Origin: Paraburkholderia kururiensis JCM 10599 = LMG 19447
Lineage (GTDB): Bacteria > Pseudomonadota > Gammaproteobacteria > Burkholderiales > Burkholderiaceae
Direction of reading: 5' to 3'
Length of the DNA: 64,000 nucleotides
Assembly (NCBI RefSeq): GCF_003986935.1
Contig: NZ_RJZE01000019.1
Span: forward strand, 1 to 64,000
The notes beneath the pieces are model-generated. The model made no database searches. It was given only the letters and a program-made list of their open reading frames with translations, and was not told the DNA's origin. Within the stretch, counting starts at the first letter, position 1. Each line of letters starts with the position of its first letter. The translations under genes were made by a program, and so were the position numbers. Positions 1 to 6,632 of the stretch are shown here, piece after piece.

Positions 1-1
1 A

Positions 2-127
2 GACTTCCTGTCGGACCAGGCGGCGGAGGAGACGCTCGATACGGTGATCGACTGGAGCCGTTATGCGGAGATCTTCTCGTATAACGACCAGACCGAAATC
101 TTCAGTCTGGAGGATGTGGAGGCTTGA
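2..127 (+). CDS. C-terminal end of an ABC transporter ATP-binding protein (partial)
   Basis: The window opens inside this gene, and only the last 41 codons are present, ending in TGA at 125-127. The visible tail (FLSDQAAEETLDTVIDWSRY, then AEIFSYNDQ) resembles the AAA-associated C-terminal domain found on nitrate/sulfonate/taurine-type ABC ATPases of Burkholderia. That domain follows the nucleotide-binding domain in this family. No Walker or signature motif is in view, so the call rests on resemblance of the tail alone. Confidence 0.55.
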   Translation, partial: DFLSDQAAEETLDTVIDWSRYAEIFSYNDQTEIFSLEDVEA

Positions 128-327
128 GGGGGAGGCTAAGGCCGGACCCGCGCGGCGATGCGCTCACCCGTAGCGAACGCGAACCGCGCGTGCTTCGTGT
201 GGCACGGCACCAACCAGGGAAGGGCTGCACGCCGTAACGTCGTACACGAGCAGCCCCTTTGCTCTATCCGGCTCTTCGCGGAGTGGTCACCATCGGCAGG
301 ACTGCGGACCCATCGAAGTGGGCCTCG

Positions 328-912
328 TTATTGCAACGCGCCCCAGCGCTCCACAGCCGGTTCTGCCGACGCCCATTTCCAACCCTTGTCTTGCAGACAT
401 GCGCTGCCGGTGAACCAGTGCGTCGGCGCGTTCGCGTCGTCGCCGTCCACCACCGAGAACACGAACTCCTTGCAGATAGCGAGCGCCGACGTGAACGCCC
501 GCGTGACGCGTACTTCGCCGTGACCATTCTCGATGGGCAGCGTGTGCTTCACGCGCCATGGCTTCGCATTGCCGACCGGCATCGAACCCACGAGCGACGC
601 AATCATGTTCTGCTGGTCGCCGTGCATTTCGCGCAGGTAGCGGTTCACGGCTTCGTCGGTGGCCGCCTGAACGGCAATGCCCACACCGATACCCACCGCC
701 GGGTTGGCCGTGACGAGGCCCGACGCGGCACCCGCCGCCGCACCGCTCGCGGCGCCAATCGATCCGCAGCCGCTTACGACCAGCGTCGCGCCTGTGCATA
801 ACGCGGCTGTGGCCGCGATGCGAGCGAGGCGTATCGCGCGCGCCGTGCTTCCTCTTTCTTCGTGTCCGGCCGCAGGTGCCTGACGATGCCATCGGGGCAG
901 GCCGCGCGTCAT
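328..912 (-). CDS. Predicted lipoprotein, paralogue of the upstream gene
   Basis: 194-residue protein of unknown function. Residues about 20-45 form a signal peptide ending in a lipobox-like VVSGC, so it is probably lipidated and exported. A glycine/alanine-rich segment follows (SGAAAGAASGLVTANPAVGIG), resembling the glycine-zipper stretches of outer-membrane lipoproteins. The C-terminal half ends in GWKWASAEPAVERWGALQ, nearly the same as the end of the upstream gene product. The start ATG at 910-912 overlaps the upstream stop (ATGA), so the two genes are translationally coupled. An in-frame extension upstream of this ATG lies inside the neighbour and is unlikely to be used. Confidence 0.8.
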   Translation of the reverse strand: MTRGLPRWHRQAPAAGHEERGSTARAIRLARIAATAALCTGATLVVSGCGSIGAASGAAAGAASGLVTANPAVGIGVGIAVQAATDEAVNRYLREMHGDQQNMIASLVGSMPVGNAKPWRVKHTLPIENGHGEVRVTRAFTSALAICKEFVFSVVDGDDANAPTHWFTGSACLQDKGWKWASAEPAVERWGALQ

Positions 913-1496
913 TGCAGCGCGCCCCAGCGTTCGGTGGCGGGCTCGGCAGAGGCCCACTTCCACGTGTTGCCGTCGCGGCAGATAGAGGCCACGTAGAACG
1001 CGCTTGACGCAGGCGCATTCTGTTTCGCCTCCGTATCGACCGAGAACACGATCTCCTTGCAATCGAGCGTGCCGCTGCTGATGGTGCGGCTCACCGTGAC
1101 GCGGCCACGCTCGTCGTCTTCGATGGGCACCGAATGCGTAGCCGACCACGGCGCGACGGCGCCCACGTCGAGGCCGCCTGCTGCACGTGCAATGGTGTCC
1201 TGCGTGTCGCGATGGACGATGCGTTCGGAGTACTGGACGCCTGCCTTCGCGGCTGCCACGGTGCCGAGGCCGATGCCCGTCGCGACGGCCGCGTTGCGCG
1301 TCACCTTGCTGGCGAGCGCGGCACCTGCGATACCGGCGCCCGCTGTGGCGCCTTCGGAATACATCGAGCTGCAGCCGCTGAGCATCGCGGTGCCGAGTGT
1401 GGTGCAGAATGCGCCGGCCATCAGGGCGCGGCGCAGGGCGTGCGGCGTGTTGCGACAGCGCGTGATGCGCTGCATTGGAAGGTTTCTTTTTAACAT
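909..1496 (-). CDS. Predicted lipoprotein, first gene of a duplicated pair
   Basis: 195-residue protein with an N-terminal signal peptide and lipobox (LSGC near residue 42), followed by a Gly/Ala-rich segment and a soluble domain ending in TWKWASAEPATERWGALQ. Function is not recognised. The C-terminal domain shares the order PW, H-(T/S)-(L/V)-PIE, V-(R/S)-R, CKE-(F/I)-VFSV and the closing WKWASAEPA-x-ERWGALQ with the next gene, so the pair arose by duplication. A second in-frame ATG seven codons downstream is a possible start. The 235 bases upstream probably hold the promoter of the pair, but no clear one was picked. Confidence 0.8.
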   Translation of the reverse strand: MLKRNLPMQRITRCRNTPHALRRALMAGAFCTTLGTAMLSGCSSMYSEGATAGAGIAGAALASKVTRNAAVATGIGLGTVAAAKAGVQYSERIVHRDTQDTIARAAGGLDVGAVAPWSATHSVPIEDDERGRVTVSRTISSGTLDCKEIVFSVDTEAKQNAPASSAFYVASICRDGNTWKWASAEPATERWGALQ

Positions 1497-1731
1497 TTCC
1501 CGTGGCCGTATCGTGCGCGCGGGCCTTGTTTTACAGGCTCAAATGCATGAGCCGGTATGCCGCGCACTTCTCACGGTGCAGCATTGTGCAATACGCGAAG
1601 TGTGAGCGACATAGAAAAAATGCAAGCAATTGCAAAAGGGCGTGCATTGCACACGCGCGTGTGACCGCGGACCGCTGCGTTTCACAAAAGTGCGGCGCGG
1701 TGGGCAGCCGCTCCGCATCTTTTAAACACCT

Positions 1732-2814
1732 TTACGCTTCTTCTTCGCCCTCGCGTTCCTCGCTGCCGTACGCGCCGAGCCGGTTGTAGAGCGTCTTCAG
1801 ACTGACACCGAGCGCGCGCGCCGCGCGCCGCTTGTCGCCGCCGCAATACTTGAGCGTGCCGAGAATGATCTGCTTTTGCGCGTCGGCGAGCGGCGTGCCG
1901 ATCCACACGCTCATCGCGTCGCCCTGCGTGACGGGCTTCTTGACCCGCGATACGAGATGCGGGTGCGGAATCTCCACGACCTTCTCGGCGAGGATGAATG
2001 CGCGATACACCGCGTTCTTGAGTTCGCGCACGTTGCCAGGCCACGACCAGCTGCGCACCGTCTCGAGCGCCCGCTTGCTGAACACCTTCTGCGTGTTTTC
2101 GCGCTCGTTGAGTTCGTTGAGGAAGTGCTGGGCGAGCAGTTCGCGATCGCCGTCGCGTTCGCGCAGCGGCGGCGCGCGCAGCGGGAACACGGCGAGCCGG
2201 TACATCAGGTCCTCGCGCAGGCCGTTCTCTTTCACCGCCGTCACGGGGTCGCGGTTGGTGGCCGCGATCACGCGCACGTCGCTGTAACTCGCCTCGCTGC
2301 TGCCCACGCGATAGAACGTGCCGGTTTCCAGCGCGCGCAGCAGCTTGACCTGGCGCACCGGCGTCATTTCCGTGACCTCGTCCAGAAACAGCGTGCCGCC
2401 GTTCGCATGTTCGAAGTAGCCCACGCGGCCCTGAATCGCACCCGTGAAGCTGCCCTTCTCGTGGCCGAACAGTTCGGCCTCGATGAGCTCGTCCGGAATT
2501 GCGCCGCAGTTCACGGCGATGAAGGGCGCGTCCTTGCGCGTGCTCTGCTCGTGGATCGTGCGCGCAATCAGTTCCTTGCCCGTGCCCGATTCGCCGATGA
2601 TGAGCGCCGTCGCATCGGTGCTCGCCACGCGTTCGATCTGCTCGTACAACTCCTGCATTGCCGGCGACGAGCCGTACAGCAAGCCGTACGACTGCAGCGC
2701 TGCGGCGCGCGGGTTCGCCGACCCGGCCGCTGCGCGGTCGGTGATGGGCGTTTCCAGCTCGATTGACGGCATGGTGAAGGTATTCCGCATAAAAGGGTTC
2801 TTGCCGCGACGCAT
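1732..2814 (-). CDS. Sigma-54-dependent activator without receiver domain
   Basis: Enhancer-binding protein of about 360 residues made of a short N-terminus, a central AAA+ domain and a C-terminal Fis-type HTH. Visible motifs are Walker A GESGTGKE, the sigma-54 contact loop as GSFTGA, Walker B FLDEV, the R-finger region ATNRDP, WPGNVREL, and the HTH ARALGVSLKTLYNRLGAYG. There is no response-regulator domain, so activity must be set by another signal or by expression. It is closely related to the response regulator at 4288 over the whole AAA+ and HTH part. Start is uncertain: ATG at 2814 or 2790, neither with a strong ribosome site; the reading frame stays open upstream to 2928. Confidence 0.9.
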   Translation of the reverse strand: MRRGKNPFMRNTFTMPSIELETPITDRAAAGSANPRAAALQSYGLLYGSSPAMQELYEQIERVASTDATALIIGESGTGKELIARTIHEQSTRKDAPFIAVNCGAIPDELIEAELFGHEKGSFTGAIQGRVGYFEHANGGTLFLDEVTEMTPVRQVKLLRALETGTFYRVGSSEASYSDVRVIAATNRDPVTAVKENGLREDLMYRLAVFPLRAPPLRERDGDRELLAQHFLNELNERENTQKVFSKRALETVRSWSWPGNVRELKNAVYRAFILAEKVVEIPHPHLVSRVKKPVTQGDAMSVWIGTPLADAQKQIILGTLKYCGGDKRRAARALGVSLKTLYNRLGAYGSEEREGEEEA

Positions 2815-3241
2815 CGTCACTGTCGTTTCTTCGTGGCGTCTGCGCGGCATTCGCGGGCGCGGCGGCGGGCCGGGATCGTTCCTTGCCTCTTCGGCATGGG
2901 CGGCTTGCCGCGCGAATCTCGTAAACATTTAACCACTGGCCAGACGCGCGCCGCAACGTACCGTCTCCGCGGCGCGAACGAAAGGCGACGCGCGAACGCG
3001 AAAGGCCGAATCGTTGCAGCGCGGTGCGGCAACATTGACTGCGCGGCGTTCTGCGCTTAGGCAAGGTTTGCCGTTTTGGCGTGCCGCACAGGGGTGAGGG
3101 TGCCCTCGTGCGGAACTCGTCACGCGCAAAACGATCGACAGAAAAGTACCGGACACGTTCGCCGGCACATGTGGCAGGCGCAGGTTCTGCTGCAACGCGG
3201 CTACTGAAACAACGACTGAAACCGAACGAAGGAGGAGCCCG
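2815..3241. other. Divergent intergenic region
   Basis: This 427-base space separates the minus-strand sigma-54 activator from the plus-strand DUF883 gene and should carry promoters in both directions. Positions 3176-3192 hold a partial sigma-54 match (see separate entry). Positions 3229-3236 hold the strong ribosome site AAGGAGGA of the DUF883 gene. No convincing extra gene is seen. Confidence 0.5.
3176..3192 (+). promoter_or_regulatory. Possible sigma-54 -24/-12 promoter of the DUF883 gene
   Basis: AGGCGCAGGTTCTGCTG keeps the invariant GG and GC dinucleotides exactly 10 bases apart, but deviates from TGGCACG at the -24 box. It lies about 50 bases before the DUF883 start and close to two sigma-54 activator genes. 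This is a weaker match than those at 5738 and 6568 and may be chance. Confidence 0.3.
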
Positions 3242-3583
3242 ATGTCCGCCACGATGTCATCCCCGATGTCCCCAACCACCGAGCAACTCGCGCTGGGCAG
3301 GCAGAAGGTCGTCGACGACCTTCGCGTTTTGCTGACCGACTCGGAGGAGATGCTGCGGCTCACCGCGTCGCTCACGGGCGAAGGCGTGGAGGCGCTGCGT
3401 GAACGTCTGCGCATGCACGTCGAGTCGCTGCAGGACACGCTCGCCACCACGCAGTCCGCGGCGCAGCGCCAGTATCGGGCGGCCACGGTGCGTACCGAGC
3501 GCTATGTGCGCGGCAACCCGTGGCAGTCGCTGGCCATGGCGGCCGGCGCCGGCTTTTTGCTGGGCGTGCTCGTGGCGAGTTGA
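3242..3583 (+). CDS. DUF883 (ElaB/YqjD-type) membrane-anchored protein
   Basis: 113-residue protein with the ElaB/YqjD/DUF883 layout: a charged helical N-terminal part (residues 15-85, rich in Leu, Arg and Glu), then a single C-terminal membrane segment (SLAMAAGAGFLLGVLVAS) preceded by the typical RGNPWQ. In E. coli, family members sit on the inner membrane, bind ribosomes and rise in stationary phase. A strong AAGGAGGAG ribosome site precedes the start. It lies between two sigma-54 activators and may belong to their regulon (inference). Confidence 0.88.
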   Translation: MSATMSSPMSPTTEQLALGRQKVVDDLRVLLTDSEEMLRLTASLTGEGVEALRERLRMHVESLQDTLATTQSAAQRQYRAATVRTERYVRGNPWQSLAMAAGAGFLLGVLVAS

Positions 3584-3667
3584 GTGCGTGTCGGCAAGGC
3601 CGGTTGCTTCCGGCTCACCGCTACATGCACGCGGGCTCATCCGATATCGCACACGAAGGAGCAAGCG

Positions 3668-3943
3668 ATGGCCAGACCCATGGCTCGACAGAAAATCGGC
3701 ATATTCGGCGCCCTGGTTGCCGTGGGCGGCGTGCTGGCGTGGCGGTGGGCGCAGAAGCATCGCGCCTCGCAGGCGTGGCTCAATCGCGACCTGAGCCGCT
3801 GGGAGGAAGAGGGCGGCGCGCTCGTCAATACGACGGACGCAACCCAGCAGGCGCCAGCCCATTCGATGGCAGCGCAGCACGCGATGGCAAACGGCGAAGA
3901 TCACTCGGCGCGCAGGGACGCATGGCCGTTCCCGCGCGGCTGA
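3668..3943 (+). CDS. Small single-span membrane protein of unknown function
   Basis: 91-residue protein. Residues 8-26 (KIGIFGALVAVGGVLAWRWA) form one membrane segment preceded by a basic N-terminus, and the rest is a polar tail with a Trp-rich start (NRDLSRWEEEGG). The start is set by GAAGGAGC eight bases upstream; upstream in-frame ATGs lack a ribosome site. It follows the DUF883 gene by 84 bases in the same direction and may be cotranscribed. No domain is recognised. Confidence 0.7.
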   Translation: MARPMARQKIGIFGALVAVGGVLAWRWAQKHRASQAWLNRDLSRWEEEGGALVNTTDATQQAPAHSMAAQHAMANGEDHSARRDAWPFPRG

Positions 3944-4287
3944 ACGAGCGCTGCGACAACATCGCGAGAACGCAGCGCCGTTCGGTACGCGGGGTTGTTA
4001 CAGCCCCGTCGATATCGTCTTACAATGTTTGAGTTCGTGGCGCTGCATGCTGTGGTGCATGCCGTTTTCGCGAATTCATTGCTGAAGTGATGCGCCGAAC
4101 GGGGCGAATTTTCGCAAATCGCGACGTCCCGAAACCGCCGCGCGGCCACCGCTGCCGCGCGTTTCAAGAGCCGAAGGCGGCAACGCTTCAGTTGGGCGTG
4201 GAAGCATCCGGAGCCTGTCCGGATGGCAGGTTTCCGCGCTGCCGCCGCATCCCGGTTCGCTCATGTTCACAACACTGACGAGAAGCG
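3944..4287. other. Intergenic region before the response regulator
   Basis: 344 bases with no credible gene. A TACAAT at 4021-4026 could be a -10 box, but no good -35 was found at proper spacing. The rest shows nothing I can name. Confidence 0.4.
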
Positions 4288-5691
4288 ATGTCACACGTAC
4301 TGATTGTCGACGACGATTCCGATACCCGCGAGGCGCTGGCCGCCATCATCGCGCAAGACGGTCTGACGACCGCGCTTGCCGGCGACCTGCGCGAGGCCCG
4401 CATCCAGCTCGTGCGCCAGACCCCGGACGTGGTGTTCACCGACCTCAAGCTGCCCGACGGCAGCGGCGTCGATCTGTTCGAAGACCTCGATCCCACCTCG
4501 GGTGTCGAGGTCATCGTCATCACCGGCCATGCCACGGTGGAGTCCGCCGTGAGCGCGCTGAAAATGGGCGCGACCGACTACCTGGTCAAGCCCATCAACA
4601 TGCAGCGCGTGAAGGCGATTCTGAGCCGCCTGCCGCGGCCCGGCGACCTCAAGGCCGAAATCGGCACGCTGCGAGGCGAACTGCGCCGCATGGGCCGCTT
4701 CGGGCTGATGCTCGGCAGCTCGCCCGCCATGCAGGAGGTCTACGACCAGATCAGCCGGGTGGCGCCCACCGCCGCGTCGGTGATGCTCGTGGGCGAGTCG
4801 GGCACCGGCAAGGAAGTGGCCGCGCAGACCGTGCACCAGTTGAGCCTGCGTCGCAAGCATGCGTTTCTCGCCGTGAATTGCGGCGCCATTTCGCCGAACC
4901 TCATCGAGTCCGAGATGTTCGGCCACGAGCGCGGCTCGTTCACGGGCGCGGACCGCCAGCACAAGGGCTACTTCGAGCGTGCCAACGGCGGCACGCTGTT
5001 TCTCGACGAGATCACCGAGATGCCCGTGGAGCTTCAGGTGAAGCTCTTGCGCGTGCTCGAAACGGGCATGTTCATGCGCGTGGGCACGACAAAGGAAATC
5101 GAGACGGACGTGCGGCTGATCGCGGCCACCAACCGCGACCCCGAGCAGGCCGTCGTGGAGGGCAAGCTGCGGCTCGATCTCTACCACCGGCTCAACGTGT
5201 TTCCAATCAGCCTGCCGCCGCTGCGCGAGCGCGGCAAAGACGTCGAGCTGCTCGCCCAGGCGTTTCTCGACGAGCTCAACGAGCGGTACGGTACGCGCAA
5301 GCACTTTCCGCCCGCGGTGAAGGAGATGCTGCTTTCGTACCCGTGGCCCGGCAACGTGCGCGAACTCAAGAACTACGTGCAGCGTGCCCACATCATGTCG
5401 AGCGCGGATTCGGACGCCACCGCCGTCGTGCCGTTGCAGATCTCCATTGCGAAGCCTTCGGCGGGTACCGCGATCACGATTCCGTTCGGCACGTCGCTCG
5501 CCGAAGCCGACCGGCAACTGATTCTTGCCACGCTCGAGCAGTGCGGCAGCGTGAAGACGCGCGCGGCAGAGATTCTCGGCATCAGCCTGAAGACGCTTTA
5601 CAACCGGCTCGTTGAGTACGGCAACGACACGAAGCCCGCGGAAGGCGAAGCAGGCGACGAATCGCAGACGGTGGGGCGCGCCAACGTGTGA
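4288..5691 (+). CDS. NtrC-family sigma-54 response regulator
   Basis: 467 residues: receiver domain (1-115) with phospho-acceptor Asp52 in FTDLKLPDG, Thr79 in VITGHAT and Lys101 in LVKPI; AAA+ domain with Walker A GESGTGKE (169-176), GSFTGA loop (216-221), Walker B FLDEI and ATNRDP; and a C-terminal Fis-type HTH (RAAEILGISLKTLYNRL). It should activate sigma-54 promoters once phosphorylated. No histidine kinase gene is adjacent, so it is an orphan in this window. Sigma-54 promoter matches downstream at 5738 and 6568 make the following genes, including otsA, likely targets (inference). The GSFTGA form replaces the common GAFTGA, as in its paralogue at 1732. Confidence 0.95.
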   Translation: MSHVLIVDDDSDTREALAAIIAQDGLTTALAGDLREARIQLVRQTPDVVFTDLKLPDGSGVDLFEDLDPTSGVEVIVITGHATVESAVSALKMGATDYLVKPINMQRVKAILSRLPRPGDLKAEIGTLRGELRRMGRFGLMLGSSPAMQEVYDQISRVAPTAASVMLVGESGTGKEVAAQTVHQLSLRRKHAFLAVNCGAISPNLIESEMFGHERGSFTGADRQHKGYFERANGGTLFLDEITEMPVELQVKLLRVLETGMFMRVGTTKEIETDVRLIAATNRDPEQAVVEGKLRLDLYHRLNVFPISLPPLRERGKDVELLAQAFLDELNERYGTRKHFPPAVKEMLLSYPWPGNVRELKNYVQRAHIMSSADSDATAVVPLQISIAKPSAGTAITIPFGTSLAEADRQLILATLEQCGSVKTRAAEILGISLKTLYNRLVEYGNDTKPAEGEAGDESQTVGRANV

Positions 5692-5698
5692 GCGTTGC

Positions 5699-5731
5699 GC
5701 GCGGCACGTTTGCATGAGCAGCGTGCCGCGC
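5699..5731. repeat. 10-bp perfect inverted repeat after the response regulator gene
   Basis: GCGCGGCACG at 5699-5708 faces CGTGCCGCGC at 5722-5731 with a 13-base centre. It starts seven bases after the stop codon and ends seven bases before a sigma-54 promoter. There is no T tract, so it is a poor intrinsic terminator. It may instead be an operator or enhancer-protein site. A similar repeat lies ahead of otsA. Confidence 0.6.
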
Positions 5732-5737
5732 GTCGTC

Positions 5738-5757
5738 TGGGGCACGCGTCGTGCATC
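5738..5757 (+). promoter_or_regulatory. Sigma-54 (-24/-12) promoter of the proline-rich gene
   Basis: TGGGGCACGCGTCGTGCATC contains GG (5741-5742) and GC (5753-5754) exactly 10 bases apart, with GGCACG matching the -24 box and GTGCA close to TTGCW at -12. Transcription would start near 5765, about 33 bases before the start codon at 5798. An NtrC-family activator gene lies immediately upstream. Confidence 0.65.
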
Positions 5758-5797
5758 GCTCAGTTCACCGACGACGGACACGACGAAGGAGCCCGAC

Positions 5798-6070
5798 ATG
5801 CTGCGTCACCTTCCATTGCCTCGCATGCCACAACCGGCGTGGTGGCCAGGATCCGCATTGGCCACAACGCCCCTGCGTGCGCATACCCCGCAGCCCGAAG
5901 ACCCGCCCGAGCCCGGCGAGCCCTCGCCCATGCCGCCTGAACCCGCCCACGAGCCCGACGAACCCGAGGCGCCGCCCATCGGCGACCCGCCCGCCCAGCC
6001 GGGAGAGGTGCCGCACGCTGCGCCGACAATCGGCGGAGTCGATAGGGGCGCTGAACTTCGCGTTGTGTAA
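5798..6070 (+). CDS. Small proline/glutamate-rich protein of unknown function
   Basis: 90 residues. The centre (about 32-73) is dominated by Pro and Glu in repeated PEP and EPGEP units, and the start is set by GAAGGAGC upstream of the ATG. No membrane segment or clear signal peptide is visible; the composition predicts an extended, unfolded, acidic protein. It sits directly behind a sigma-54 promoter match. It is probably a real gene because of its ribosome site and promoter, but its function is unknown. Confidence 0.6.
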   Translation: MLRHLPLPRMPQPAWWPGSALATTPLRAHTPQPEDPPEPGEPSPMPPEPAHEPDEPEAPPIGDPPAQPGEVPHAAPTIGGVDRGAELRVV

Positions 6071-6220
6071 ATGCTGGTGTGGCCCCATCGGCCCTCGGAT
6101 GCGAATTGATGTACTTGTTACAAAGCAGCCCAACTTTTTTACCGGCAATTTCGCGTGCCGCACCTAGACTGAAAGGATGTCACCCGCGTGGGTGACCGCT
6201 TCCATCTGGAGGCTTCAATC

Positions 6221-6448
6221 ATGAGACACCCTGCATTGCGGCGTTCCGCACGCCATTCGGGCAAGCGCAACGCGCGCGACGGCGCACAACAAGGTGTACT
6301 GGGCGGCCCGCCGCCGGAGCTGAGCGACCCGGCGGCGCAAAACCGCCCCGCGCCCGGTGTACCTGCGGACGGCGAGCACAACCAGGGCGGGGCACGCCCC
6401 GAAGGTCTCGACTACCAGCGGGATCTGGGCTCCGAGCAGGACGCCTGA
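6221..6448 (+). CDS. Small basic/polar protein of unknown function
   Basis: 75 residues, basic at the N-terminus (MRHPALRRSARHSGKRNARD) and Gly/Pro/Gln-rich after that, ending in an acidic LGSEQDA. GGAGG precedes the chosen ATG by seven bases, so this start is preferred over one 11 codons upstream. It is predicted disordered and no domain is recognised. It lies between the proline-rich gene and otsA in the same direction. Confidence 0.6.
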   Translation: MRHPALRRSARHSGKRNARDGAQQGVLGGPPPELSDPAAQNRPAPGVPADGEHNQGGARPEGLDYQRDLGSEQDA

Positions 6449-6503
6449 GCTGTATTCGCGTTTCAGTCGTACCCGTAGAAAATTATTGTCACCCTGCGCG
6501 GCG

Positions 6504-6536
6504 GCGCGGCACGAATCCGCTTGGGCGTGCCCGCGC
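6504..6536. repeat. Inverted repeat upstream of the otsA promoter
   Basis: GCGCGGCACG at 6504-6513 faces CGTGCCCGCGC at 6526-6536 with a 12-base centre; the right arm carries one extra C. The core GGCACG/CGTGCC matches the repeat at 5699-5731 (13-base centre) and one at 26917-26940 (12-base centre). It sits about 75 bases before the expected otsA transcription start and could be an activator site. Confidence 0.4.
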
Positions 6537-6567
6537 CTTGGGGTTTTATTTTTCTTTCTCGGGCAAG

Positions 6568-6586
6568 GCGGCACGCGAATTGCGTG
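6568..6586 (+). promoter_or_regulatory. Sigma-54 (-24/-12) promoter of otsA
   Basis: GCGGCACGCGAATTGCGTG holds the GG (6570-6571) and GC (6582-6583) 10 bases apart, with GGCACG and TTGCG nearly identical to the TGGCACG-N4-TTGCW consensus. Transcription would start near 6595, about 38 bases before the otsA start codon. This is the best sigma-54 match seen in the window. Confidence 0.7.
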
Positions 6587-6632
6587 TGTTCGGCGGGCAT
6601 CCCGCATGCAACGAGAAAGGAGGTACTGCTGC

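Noticed and set aside
6498..6520. Second sigma-54 promoter ahead of otsA at GGCACGAATCCGCTTG
   Set aside because: The GG and GC are nine bases apart instead of ten, so the element at 6568 is preferred.
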